Below, piece by piece: positions 49,618 through 59,521 of a stretch of 64,000 nucleotides of DNA. The notes below the pieces were generated by a model. That model had not been told where the DNA came from. It worked only from the letters and a program-made list of their open reading frames with translations, and did not search any database. The DNA is from Zoroaster sp. YZ-2022 (lineage: Eukaryota; Echinodermata; Asteroidea; Forcipulatida; Zoroasteridae), in assembly GCA_029582265.1 (NCBI GenBank), contig CM055816.1, forward strand, positions 37,053,357-37,117,356. Reading direction: 5' to 3'. Numbering within the stretch: position 1 is the first letter of the stretch; every line of letters starts with the position of its first letter. The translations under genes and the position numbers were made by a program.

Positions 49618-50244
49618 ACTCAATCCATGATTGCCTGCAAAGTGCAACCGGGCCAAATTTCATGGCACCACTTAACGTGGAATTCTGTGCTTACACCCTT
49701 CTGTGGCAAATAAATGTACGCACTTTACAGGGTGCCATAAGCACAGATGTCTGCGGAAAGCATCACCTTGAAATAGACCCTGTACTGATGACGTCATGGT
49801 TTCCTCGTTGCAGAAGAATGGGAAACTATTGTGTCTCCGAACAGCTGTCGGAAATGCAGTACTCAGTTACAGCACTGTAATAAACAATTAAACAATGTGA
49901 TAAACAAACCATGATGTCATCAGTACATATGTCTATTTAGCCCTGGCCATCAAGTTTGTCATCTGGTCTATGCATGCAATCGGTGTATGAGCTGCTATTT
50001 TGGAATTCAATTGGCCAGGCTAGGTTTAGTAAACAGGAAGTTTTCAGTTTGAGTCCTGCACGCCTGTAATTTTGTTTCTCTAATGAGCAATAAACATGCA
50101 TTACTAAACATACCACAAAAAGAAACTCTTTTCAAGTGACCATTATTCTAAAACAAAAAGTTATGCTAAGTTATGTTACCCGCATTTTGACACCTCATTT
50201 GTTTCAATATTTTTGATACAGCAGTCATTTGAATGCAAATCAGG
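49618..50244. other. Non-coding sequence
   Basis: No supported gene. Open stretches on the plus strand near 49551-49880 start in the MITE remnant and show no domain. Confidence 0.4.
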
Positions 50245-50363
50245 GCAAATCAAAAGTTGCACTCACAAAAGCTGTTGAATTGACATTTTTTGAGTTGGTG
50301 TGTGTAACCAATCTGTGTGAATTTGCACTAATCAATAGCTTTTGAGTACAACTTTTGATTTGC
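50245..50363. repeat. Small foldback element
   Basis: GCAAATCAAAAGTTGCACTC...AGCT (50245-50273) is the near-perfect reverse complement of 50337-50363. Arms of 27-29 bp enclose about 63 bp. It is probably a MITE; no duplication was identified. Confidence 0.7.
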
Positions 50364-50399
50364 AATGATTTAAATGATTTAACCCTCCTACTACTACAA

Positions 50400-50640
50400 A
50401 GGTCAAAATCAGTCAAAATCTTGATATACTTGCCAAGGTATATCTAGTGCACATAAAAGTCGAACACTGTCAAACCTTACGCGTAGTAAGTACATTTACA
50501 GGTCAAAATGATTCAACCATTTTTGACTGGTAAAAGCATTGTCTGGTATTGTTCAAAATGACAGTAAAAACCAATCAAAAATACCCCCGTGTGCACATTT
50601 AGGTCAACAGTCCAAAGCAGGCAGTTGACTGGTTTTGACC
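50400..50640. repeat. Small terminal-inverted-repeat element
   Basis: AGGTCAAAATCAGTCAA at the left and AGGTCAAAACCAGTCAA (reverse complement of the right end) match at 16 of 17 positions. The interior has further GTCAAAA words in both orientations. Non-coding. Confidence 0.6.
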
Positions 50641-50644
50641 TCTA

Positions 50645-51181
50645 CAGGGTGTCCCAGAAAAAGGTAATTCTGACAATAATGGTTAATTTTGACAAAGATA
50701 TGCTTTTATAGCTATTAATCATGTTTTACCATAAAGTAGGAGCAAAATGCTTTGCAGTGGTATCTTGATTGCATTCCTCTGGTCATGCATCACTGAGCAC
50801 CATTGTTTGGAAAATGCTATGTGAAACCCTTTGGGACAGTTCATGGTCAGACATGTTGGTGCATAATTCAGTACTGAATAAATATCACCAATTGATAAAC
50901 ATCTTGTACGTATCACATGCTTTCAAACGGTTAGATTTCCCTCGGGCCATATCTGAACGTGCTGCTCATGTCTGACCATGAACTGTCCCAAAAGGGTTTT
51001 CACATAGCATTTTCCAAACAATGGTGCTCAGTGATGCATGACCATAGGAATGCAATCAAGATACCACTGGAAAGCATTTTGCTCCTACTTTATGGTAAAA
51101 CATGATTAATAGCCATAAAAAGCATATCATTGTCAAAATTAACCCTTATTGTCAGAATTACCTTTTTTCTGGGACACCCTG
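50645..51181. mobile_element. MITE with about 210-bp inverted repeats (CAGGGTGTCCC)
   Basis: Both ends read CAGGGTGTCCCAGAAAA and are flanked by TA. The arms run 50645-50855 and 50967-51181 with only scattered differences, around a 111-bp centre. A TA duplication with CAGGGTGTCCC ends is typical of Tc1/mariner-related MITEs. Frames within the arms mirror each other and are not genes. Confidence 0.88.
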
Positions 51182-51257
51182 TATAGCTACTTGCCACTAG
51201 AGTGCAGTTACAATGGGAGGGTAAATGATTTAAAATCTTTACACTGGCCAGTGCAAA

Positions 51258-51972
51258 TGGGCAATTCCACACTAATGGGCACAAAAGTGTGACATGGGAG
51301 AGCAACATGAAGTATATGTTGCCATGTATCTTTGTCTGTGTACATTCAAAGGCGCATGAGGCATGTGGTTGAAAAAAATATAGATAAATGTTTGAGCATT
51401 TAAGAACAGGAACGGACATTTTTGTTATCATTTGGTAGAAATTATACTGAAATAAATTGATTGGCCCAACATTGTCCAATAACAATTCTACAGACCCTTA
51501 GGGATAGTTACTAGCCAAAAGAAGCCCCACCCCTGGTGAGGAATTATAAGTTAAAAAACAAATTGTTATGTACAAACGGGGACAGACTTCTGTCACAAAA
51601 TATCTGTCCAATGTTCGTACGCGACTTATTTCCCATTGTTATTTCCTTAATACCCATGACAATATCCCAGTTTTACTGCTTACAATCTTAAAGGGTTAGG
51701 AATGTTACTGGCACAATATTTGGTATTTTTTAATATTATTTCTTCACTTATTAGGCCATATGTCTGTCTTTTGTTACATACGCAACACTTTTCAAATGAC
51801 CTTGTAATTTCTAAAGGTCACGGATTAATTTATTATTTTTTTGCTATGAACAATCATGAACAGCTTTGGAATGTACAGGAAAATACTGGGACAAAATAGT
51901 TACTTTTGTCTCACTCTCCAATGCCTCTCTTACAAAGTTTTCTTTTTGGCCCATTAGTGTGGAATTGCCCAA
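51258..51972. mobile_element. Terminal-inverted-repeat element, 715 bp
   Basis: The ends GGGCAATTCCACACTAAT and ATTAGTGTGGAATTGCCC are perfect inverted repeats, extending to about 22 bp. AAAT stands on both flanks and may be the target duplication. No transposase is visible. On the minus strand AATAAA at 51834-51829 could serve gene 2 as a polyadenylation signal. Confidence 0.7.
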
Positions 51973-51982
51973 ATCAATATTA

Positions 51983-52121
51983 GGCCGTATCCGAATTGGC
52001 AGCTACAGCTACAGCTACGATTGTTGCTAAGGGTGTTGCCAAGGACGTCCGATACTTCATCGCCTGATGACGCGGCGATTCAGCCGTAGCCGCAGCTATA
52101 GCCGCCAATTTGGACATGGCC
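51983..52121. mobile_element. Harbinger-type MITE at the 3' end of gene 2
   Basis: TTA-flanked (51980-51982, 52122-52124). The inverted ends are GGCCGTATCCGAATTGGCAG and GGCCATGTCCAAATTGGCGG, followed on each side by GCTAYAGCT repeats. TTA/TAA duplications with GGC-type ends fit PIF/Harbinger MITEs. The right duplication lies two bases from the stop codon of gene 2. Confidence 0.85.
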
Positions 52122-52126
52122 TTAAT

Positions 52127-52262
52127 TTACTGCTCATTTGTCCAATCACTCTCAAAGAGAGCCATTGCATTGGCCAGTGCAAAGACTTTACCACTGACTT
52201 GGCCTTCCCTCTTCTTCAAGCCAGTCTTGGATCCTGTACTTGGATTTACTCCCATGAAGAAT
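52127..52262 (-). CDS. Gene 2, terminal coding exon
   Basis: The acceptor is TTTCTATTACAG (exon starts 52262). It adds one base to the Arg codon begun in the exon ending at 52787, then 44 codons and TAA at 52129-52127. It reads FFMGVNPSTGSKTGLKKREG, then GKVFALANAMALFESDW. The ending with a lysine-rich stretch followed by V-x-x-L-A-N-A and F-E-x-x-W is familiar to me from the C-termini of uncharacterised fish and invertebrate proteins (some labelled SAMD3-like), which have no assigned function. The 3' UTR is made of MITE sequence. An AATAAA lies about 290 bases downstream. Confidence 0.8.
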
Positions 52263-52460
52263 CTGTAATAGAAAAAGATCATTAAAATTACTCACCCCTT
52301 TGACCAACAAAATCAACCTCATAAATACTGAATAACAATGGGATGGTTCAACATTGGTTTTTTGACGAGTACAGTATTATATTATTTGTTTTATTGTCCA
52401 TGATGCAATTATTACATCTATTGAAATTGTTTGTGGTGCCCTCTGCTGATAATTATAGGA

Positions 52461-52536
52461 TTCGCTCGGTTGTCTAGTAGTTAAGACATCTGCTCTAGAA
52501 TGCAGGGGAGTCGTGGGTTCGAATCCCACAATTAGT
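52461..52536 (+). repeat. tRNA-derived sequence (SINE or tRNA relic) in a gene 2 intron
   Basis: A T-arm with GTGGGTTCGAATCCCAC (52513-52529) gives a perfect 5-bp stem and an intact B box. A D-arm TGTC...GACA (52471-52488) acts as A-box-like sequence, and an anticodon-type stem TCTGC/GCAGG encloses an 8-nt loop (52494-52501). No 7-bp acceptor stem can form. It is therefore tRNA-like and probably a SINE head, not a working tRNA gene. Confidence 0.6.
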
Positions 52537-52786
52537 TAACCTGTGGATTTTTGCAGGTCTCGAGAGCAGTGAGGTGTAGGGTAAAACCAAAAATAATATT
52601 CATTATCCCGAATGCAATATTATTCCATCCTCTAGGTGTCAAGAAACATCAAACATATAGCCTGGTCAAATGGCAATTCAAGTCAAAGTGCACCTTTAAA
52701 TATTTCCTTTTAATCAAAATTAAATGTTTCACAATCACATTGTTTCGAGTGTTAAGACTGTCACATTCCAGTCAAATTCAACTTAC

Positions 52787-52949
52787 CTCTGAACAAAATC
52801 AAGGGTGCAGGATGCCTCCTTAGCATAATGTATGTTAAAAACATAGTAGGCCGCAAACATTAAGGTTAGAGCTTTATCTCCCTTCACTGAGTTGATGATA
52901 TTGCCATCAATTGCAAGGTATTGCTCCGCCTTAGGTGAGTACATGTTTC
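52787..52949 (-). CDS. Gene 2, middle coding exon
   Basis: The acceptor is TTTGTTGCAG (exon starts 52949) and the donor is CAGAG/GTAAGT (exon ends 52787), a consensus site. It has two leading bases, 53 codons and two trailing bases; both phases fit the neighbours (G+GA gives Gly, AG+A gives Arg). The peptide has AEQYLAIDGNIINSV and LTLMFAAYYVFNIHYAKEAS, ending CTLDFVQ. The pattern of a short strand ending I-D/E-G, then a helix with YYVFNIxYP-like sequence and T-L-x-F-x-Q, recurs in large uncharacterised proteins of fish and marine invertebrates. The role is unknown; no signal peptide or enzyme motif is visible. Confidence 0.82.
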
Positions 52950-53359
52950 CTGCAACAAATTATTTTAAATTTGAAGTAGTGTACCTCAATTTTAAAGGGA
53001 TGGTAGAGCATGGATTTTTGGATGAGTACACTCAATCAAATTACCTAGTTTTCAAAAAACAAATCATAAAACCAACCTGTGAAAATTTCATTCAAAGAGA
53101 TATTGGCATGTAACAGTCATATTTTTTGTCATGCTTTGAATATGACAGCAATTCAGAAGGAAATATTTCTCAGAACAAATGGTACCAATACAAAATTTAT
53201 ACCAGTAAGCATTTTATTAAAAATTCAAAAACATTTTACATTTTGTATTTTAGTAAAATATTTTGCAGTGTGTAATTTTGAAGTTTAAGGGTTTTAGAGT
53301 CCCCAATTCTCACACCCCATCCACCCAAACTTTTGGGAGAGTTTTTTTAAAAACCTTAC

Positions 53360-53420
53360 CGATAACAGCAATGCAGGGTGTAGAGGGAAGGTCACTGATG
53401 TCATCCCTTGTCACCATGTC
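53360..53420 (-). CDS. Gene 2, first coding exon
   Basis: The acceptor is CATTTACAG (exon starts 53420) and the donor is ATCG/GTAAGG (exon ends 53360), 61 bp long. GACATGG at its start gives an ATG with G at -3 and +4, a good Kozak context, and the exon reads MVTRDDISDLPSTPC then IAVI. Exit is phase 1, matching the exon at 52949. With the following exons the protein is about 118 residues. The P-S-T-P-C-I-x-V-x-G segment aligns in my memory with the same long family as the later exons, where it follows large N-terminal regions. Here no such region is found upstream, so this may be a short stand-alone member. If upstream exons were missed, this ATG would be internal. Confidence 0.72.
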
Positions 53421-53759
53421 CTGTAAATGTATGATTAAGTTAGTAAATAAATTAACCCTTATGACCAAGCTTGTTGACGGCATAGAACAATAACAAAATA
53501 AGATCACAGATGTTCGTGAAAAAAGATTGAGGTCATGTAAATCTCTTAGTCTTACTATTTTGTATCTAGTAAAATCAGTGGTTAAACAACTTTTTCCACT
53601 TTCACAAGCACTAACTTTCCAGTAAATCATACAATTTCACTATAATTTTTATTTCTGTAACAAGCACGACTTAGAATTAGATAAGTTTATGCAATTAGTA
53701 ATCATATTCATGGTAATCATGGTAATACACTATAATTTTGTTTTCCTTTTGCTAAGCCA

Positions 53760-54180
53760 AATGTAGGTGCGTCATTTCACGAGTACGGAGAATTACGTAC
53801 ATGGACGATACAGTGTATGTAGGCCTATTATATGTGTGTTACGCTGTAATAATATGACTCGAGTCGCCGCCAGTACATGACGTACTCAGGCTAACGTTAA
53901 CGTTAGTGTCACTGTCATGACTGTCAGTGTCACTGTCAGTAAACTCACTCTGTCTCTGATAATTATTATAATACATACCTTTCAGTTTCAGATGAGGTTC
54001 AGATGTCAGGTTCAGGTTGCGTTGAGAGACGACCGAGGAGTTTTTTTTTGGTGAATGTCACTCATTTGTCAGATGTTTCACTTTTCCAACTTTTCTCCAG
54101 CCCGCGGTTTCGATCGGCCAATCGTCTGCTGCTAGTAATAGTATGCTGAGACTGCGAGTAGTCTGTGCACGACCCTGCCG
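53760..54180 (-). promoter_or_regulatory. Possible CpG-rich promoter region of gene 2
   Basis: This stretch is visibly richer in CpG and G+C than its surroundings. It holds CGATTGGCCGATCG on the minus strand (a CCAAT-type box at 54110-54123), TTAACGTTAACGTTAG-type words near 53895, and a TGTCACTGTCATGACTGTC cluster at 53910-53940. No TATA box is evident. It overlaps the inferred 5' UTR exon, consistent with a TATA-less start. Confidence 0.35.
53979..54045 (-). other. Probable 5' UTR exon of gene 2
   Basis: A good donor, GAAAG/GTATGT (exon ends 53979), follows a stretch without ATG on the minus strand (CTCCTCGGTCGTCTC, then CTGAACCTGACATCTGAACC). Splicing to the exon at 53420 would put GAAAG before GACATGG. 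The start is uncertain and no transcript evidence is available. Confidence 0.45.
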
Positions 54181-54429
54181 GCACACGCGTGTTATTATGG
54201 AAAATTGGCATATGGGGTCGAATCCTAGACATTTATACCCGTCATGCAATGGTAAAAATTTCCATCCACGTCCAAGTAAAAACAAAATAAACACGAATAA
54301 AATAATAACACCAGGGGTCAAATTTAAACTTAAATGCTCACACAAATTTAAATTTACCATCGTATTTACTAATATTTGGGAAAAGTGTAAGAGGTAATTT
54401 GAAAATGAATTGTTTATAATTGTTGTGTT

Positions 54430-54798
54430 TAAAAGTGTAAACTACAACTTTTTTTTACGGAACTTCCAGATCCGTTTCTTCTAAAACAATCTGCTCCTCG
54501 TTCAAACGGTATTATACCAAAAAATAATTGTTTCCTTTTGTTTATAAATACTGTGTATTTTCTTTTGCACAAAAAATACAATTGCATTAAAAAGTTTATA
54601 CTTAAAATTACTCGACGATTTAAAATGGTCATTATTGGAAAATATGTCAACCAAGCAAAAAATTACTGGTTGAAAAACGGACGGTGGAACTTTCCCCGTA
54701 GAAATACGGACTCCGTGCAACTTTTCCCGTACTTCACTTTTTACGGACCAGTTTCCGTAAAATTTTCCCGTAAAAATACGGATATTTCTTACAGTGTA
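54430..54798. mobile_element. CACTGT-type element end, opposite orientation
   Basis: It ends TTCTTACAGTG-TA. Reverse-complemented it reads TACACTGTAAGAAATATCCG, then CCGTATTTTTACGGG and AATTTTACGG, the same design as 48657-49080. TTTTACGG/CCGTAAA words continue inward to about 54450. Confidence 0.6.
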
Positions 54799-55639
54799 TA
54801 CTGCATCTCCGTCCACATTTAATGGTTGAGCGGGTTTTAACACTACATGTAAATTAATTACTGGACCGTAACAATTCTGCCCTCCCCTTCAGTTATTATC
54901 AGTGAGTAGTCGAACAAAACAATAGATAATCACTAAAAAATTACAGGACAGTACATTAATTAAATAGTTCAAATTCATATAAAGCACAAGTGAACTCTGC
55001 ACACCCAGTCATTCATGATCGACCATTTTACTAGTGACATTCCAGTCACCTTGTTTTTAGTCCAACAAACTTGTCTATTTCACTAATAACCCAAATCAGG
55101 CACATAATTTGTCAGTAAAATGCTACCTCAAAAACCATGTAAATATTCTGCCTTACAATTTCTAAAGATCTTAAAGTTAGTGAACAGATCTCTGCACACC
55201 TTGCTTAATTGCTAAACCAGTATCTAGACAAGTGATCAAGTTCAATAATGACGCTCAATCAAAAGAACCTACGAACACATACTTGTACAAAGTAGTTAGT
55301 TCAATTACAAAATTCCTCGTGTAATTTCTCTTATCAACCTTAAAAATGGTCAATTAACGAGTTTTGACTTTTCTTCTTCTTACACAAACTTTAGTTTTAA
55401 CTCTAATCAAATGGTCGACTTACAAAGTCATAGTTTGTACCAGCCTTCCCAGTAAATTGGTACTGTTCTTTTATTAAGTGATATTCTGGCTGTTTTTTCT
55501 ACAACATCGATTTTGTTGTTTAGAAGATTAATAAATTATTTTGTATTTATTTCCAATAGAGTACAAATTGGACTCAATAAAATTACATTTTATAAACTTC
55601 CTGGATGCAAAATTCATCCCTGGGTCCTTGCTGAGCGGA
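54799..55639. other. Non-coding sequence
   Basis: AT-rich unique sequence upstream of gene 2. No exon or repeat supported. Confidence 0.4.
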
Positions 55640-56060
55640 CACCAATCGAGCAGGACCATGATGTGAACTAATTAGTACTGCATCATTAATTTCTAATTAT
55701 TTTAATGAGGCATTATCTACATGCATTGTTATTTTATTGCCTATTAAGGACAACCGCCGTCAAATGCACTTGACTGTTCTCAGTAATAACTGCAATTGAT
55801 CATGTATGGCATTGTTATTAACAAATTTCTTGCTACGCGCCTGAGTGACAGAAGGGTGGATGAAAAAAGTGCACAGCCAAAATTAACAAGATCCCATCCT
55901 GCATAAAACAATAAATGCACAAAGCGAATCTTCATGGACACGGGCAATTACAAAACATAATTAATCAAAAACAACATTGGTGCCGGCGATTGATAGAGTA
56001 ATTATTTTCTCTTCTAAACAAATAATGGATCCGACTATAATTTAGACTGCAATTATAAAA
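55640..56060. promoter_or_regulatory. Possible enhancer rich in homeobox and Sox words
   Basis: A dense set of TAATTA/ATTAAT words (near 55669, 55688-55700, 55963, 55996), ATTGTT/AACAAT words (near 55726, 55811, 55908, 55975) and longer non-repetitive blocks stand out from the flanking DNA. Nothing codes here. AT-rich DNA yields such words by chance, so this is a low-confidence suggestion that conservation data would settle. Confidence 0.25.
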
Positions 56061-56221
56061 TACGGGTTTTCACAAATATGTACTATGAAATAACCTTAAT
56101 ACTTTCATTTATCAAAAAAAATAATAATAACACCTACATTATTATTAATTGTCGTCTATTATTTTGACATGGCAATCCAGAAAAATATAACATTTGAGGC
56201 TTTGCATGGTGGAATATCGAT

Positions 56222-56525
56222 ATCGTTTCGGTTTGCGGTAACACCATGTGTTTATCTCAACTAACGCGAAGCTGAGGTAGAGGTTCTGAAAAGAACCTTA
56301 TCGCACAACTCGTATCTCAACCTTTGTTTAGTGAGAAAGGTTCAAGGGAGAACCAATGTTTCTCACTTAGCGACAGTAGAGAAAAACGAGTTGCCCGACA
56401 TTGGTTCTCCCTTGAACCTTTCTCACTTAACGAAGGTTGTGCGGTAAGGTTCTTTTCAGAATCTGTACCTCAGCTTCGCGATAGTTGATATAAACACATG
56501 GTGTTATCGCAAACGGAAACGAAAT
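56222..56525. repeat. Long imperfect foldback (hairpin-forming repeat)
   Basis: Left arm 56222-56358 and right arm 56399-56525 are reverse complements with few mismatches and one left-arm insertion of about 11 bases. Shared blocks include TAACACCATGTGTTTAT, CGCGAAGCTGAGGTA, TCTGAAAAGAACCTTA and AGAAAGGTTCAAGGGAGAAC. The 40-base centre repeats TTTCTCACTTA. It could be a foldback transposon or, if transcribed, a long hairpin RNA. Confidence 0.85.
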
Positions 56526-58006
56526 CAGAAAAATATCAACAAAGGAAGATTACTTATTAGTTTGTTGAGGAAATCCTTCGAACCTGTGAAATATTAACAA
56601 TGGTCCTGAATTAATACAAGGCTATGACCAAGATAACCATATGGAGCAGATACAACCGCGTTGAACATCATCAGTGGTCAAAGCCGTACGTAATGGGTAC
56701 ATCAGATACAACCCGCAGAGCAGTTGTATCAGTATTTTATGTGATTAGGCCTATATATTTTTTAATCATGTTAAGCGGAAACAAGTTTGGCACTAACGAA
56801 GGATTATTTGAGATATCCTTAGGTAGGCAATTACCACTTATACTAAGTTTCGGTCCGAGGGAAACAATAATTCTTCACTGGCCATACACGATGTGAGAAT
56901 TGTAAATGAACGGGCTTTGTTAATAAATTATAATTTGTAGAAAATGAAATGTGTGGACGAATCGAACTGAAAATACCACAGTTTGGTCACTAACAATATA
57001 TTAACTTGATCATTATTTGATCATTACTTGATCATTATTCACCTGTATTATCTAAATTGATCAAAGTTCATTAGTCAATATGGTCCTCTTGTCTATCTGC
57101 CTGTTTGTTTGTCTGTCTTGTCTCGTACTAAGGCATCCTCAACTCAAGCAAATACTTATCGGGATATGCCTTCTTTTCACTTCCATCTTTTATATGTATA
57201 CTCACTTTATGAGTTCTAAGATGTAATTTATTTGTCATCGGAACATTGCTATTTTACTTGAGGAAGTGAATACAAATGCTTCAAAATTACATATTTCTCA
57301 AAATAATCATCAGAAATATGGTCAAATGTGTATCGAAATTAATTTATGGGGTTCCTTAATAAATAAATGCATTTTGGCACTGTTTTAGCACTGTTTTGGC
57401 ACTGTTTTACTGTTAAATCAAGATATTAACTATTTTGTGTAACATCTCACTTCGAAGTATTTGTATTCCTTTCTAGTAGGAAATTAATAATCTTCAGATG
57501 AAAACACAGGCGATACTTCTTAACCCGCTTTGTACGATTATTTATTTTAAAAAGTATTATTAATATTGTTACTTGGAAGTTGTGAAATGGGTGTCGATCA
57601 GCGGAGGGGGGGGGGCGGGAACATTCCCCAATTTTTGTTCATAATTATACGCCGTCCGTGTCAAAATGTCCAAATGTTGTGGGCAAAATCAGGCGGGCAG
57701 CGGCCACCCGGGCTTCTGTCCCTGCGTTAGCTAAGTCACTGTTTACTGTTTAATCTTCAATATTGAAATATTGCTATATTCATTCGTTTACAAATCGACA
57801 ATGTTCAGACAAAAAATAATAATTACTGTAATAAACCAATCGTACAACCATGAGACAAACTGCAATAATAATATTGCGACAAAGGAGTTGGTTCATAAAC
57901 ACAAATAAAAACTCACCCGCTTTTGACACAAGAATTACGAATGGGAGCACCGCAGTTATACGGTTTAAGATGAACATGATTCCAGATGTGAAAATGCCGT
58001 TATATA
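56526..58006. other. Non-coding sequence with short direct repeats
   Basis: No supported gene. TTGATCATTA is repeated three times near 57006-57040, and GCACTGTTTT three times near 57378-57405. A G run sits at about 57606. Confidence 0.45.
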
Positions 58007-58008
58007 TA

Positions 58009-59519
58009 CTCTCCAACAAAAGAAACTGTACAGCACTAAAATGTTTGTGAGTATGCATCTATGATTTAAACATTGACCAAATGAAGTTTTTATGAAAGTC
58101 CAAGACTGAATTCACATGATGGGATAAAAAGAAGTGACTGAATATGCACGATAAAATCCTGTGGGTGGGGCCGGAATCACGGATTCAAATTTGAGAGTCA
58201 TAATGTCAGTATCGAGTGTGCCCCCCTTCAACATTAATGACGACTGTGCATCTCCTCCTCATTGAAGCAACGACATTGGCGTGCAAGTTTTGTGGGATAT
58301 CGTTCCATATGTTGACAAGGTCTCTAGCCAATTCCTGCAGGTTTGACGGTTGCTGAGGGAGTCGACGTCGGCGCCGTTCCATCTCATCCCAATCATGCTC
58401 GATGGGATTCAAATCCGGTGAGTTTGCAGGACTCGATGTTACTTTCGTTCATAAACTGTCGAACAACACGTGCGGTATGTGGACGAGCGTTATCCTGTTG
58501 AAACGTAAGGCCTGGGCCGTGTTGACGCAGGAACGGTACCACAACTGGCTCCACGATCTCATCACGATACCTCTCCCCCGTAAGATTGCCTTCCACGTTG
58601 ATCACATTGGTGGGATATTGTGTCGTAATGCCACCCCAAATCATGACAGATCCACCGCCATAACGATCACACTCTACGACGCAGCATTGCGCATAACGTT
58701 CACCCCTGCGTCGATAAACGTTAAACGCGTATACGGCCGTCACTGCGTGATAACTGGAATCGTGATTCATCGGTAAACATAACGTTTCTCCACCAGCGTT
58801 ATGAATGTCGTACGTGTGTCCTGCACCACCCCAGACGTGCTTGGCGGTGACGTACCGTCAAAGTGGGATGTATAGCAGGTCTACATGGGCGTAGCCCTAT
58901 TTCACGTAATCGCCTACGAACCGTTAGGGAGTGAATTGGCCTGTTGTTAGGGATCCTCTGTGCAGTGTGAGCAGCAGTTTGACGGCGGTTCCTCAGGTGC
59001 GTCACTTGAATCCAGTGGTCTTGACGTTGTGTTGTGACGCGCGTGCGACCAGTCCGTGAGTGGTCAGCAGCATCATTTCTTTCTCGATATCGTCTCACTA
59101 GAGCCGAAATGGTGTTACGATGGCAGTTGAAGCGTTCTGCAATGTCATACTGGCTCACGCCAGCTTCCATCATTCCAAGGGCCTGATGACGCTCATGAAG
59201 TGACAAACGCGGCATGGCGTTGAGCTTTCTGTGCTCAATGAAGGCAAGTTTTCGTTTGACTTTTTGGTAGGCCTTACACACAACTTTAAAGAAAACTTAA
59301 ACGTAACCGAATTCCGATTACGTAATACCTGCAGCATGCCATTTGTGAAATTTCCACATGCCTACTTCCCACCCCTGCATTACGCAATATTCACGTTATG
59401 GGTGAGGTGTCTTATTCCTAACATGTCAGAGGCTCATTCCTGTGAATTTGATGTGTTTGTGATTCCTAGTCACAAAATTACGGCATTTTTTGGTATGCAT
59501 AGTTTCTTTTGTTGGAGAG
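58009..59519 (-). mobile_element. Tc1/mariner element, full length
   Basis: The 19-bp inverted ends CTCTCCAACAAAAGAAACT are perfect at both sides, followed by weaker similarity, and flanked by TA (58007-58008, 59520-59521). Length 1,511 bp with a single transposase gene on the minus strand is normal for Tc1-like elements. The transposase is broken, so it could move only with help. Confidence 0.95.
58206..59215 (-). pseudogene. Tc1-like transposase, inactivated
   Basis: A cut-and-paste DD34E transposase of about 340 residues. The start is the ATG at 59215-59213 (MPRLSLHERHQALGMMEAG), opening a paired-like helix-turn-helix region (QYDIAERFNCHRNTISALV) for end binding. Catalytic positions are FTDESRF (Asp at 58771-58769), QQDNARPHT (Asp at 58494-58492) and NPIEHDWDEM (Glu at 58400-58398); all three acidic residues survive. 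Damage: an in-frame TAA at 58801-58799 before the first Asp, a 7-base insertion near 58727 after RIRV, and a frameshift near 58440 that also shortens the second-Asp-to-Glu spacing by about two residues. The C-terminus reaches the stop at 58206. Confidence 0.93.
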
Positions 59520-59521
59520 TA

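Noticed and set aside
49781..49850. Hammerhead ribozyme suggested by CTGATGA ... GAAAC
   Set aside because: The intervening sequence cannot form stem II and the outer helices are absent.
50719..51160. Pair of similar short frames on opposite strands
   Set aside because: They are mirror images caused by the 210-bp inverted arms of a MITE.
51236..51257. Similarity of ACACTGGCCAGTGCAAATG to part of the gene 2 last exon in inverse orientation
   Set aside because: It is only about 20 matching bases around a GGCC palindrome, easily chance.
52461..52536. Functional tRNA gene
   Set aside because: There is no pairing for a 7-bp acceptor stem and the anticodon loop has 8 bases.
56624..56896. 90-codon plus-strand frame
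   Set aside because: No domain, splice site or codon pattern supports it; the length is within chance for this composition.
58402..58776. 124-codon plus-strand frame opposite the Tc1 transposase
   Set aside because: It is the antisense shadow of the transposase, whose motifs are on the minus strand.
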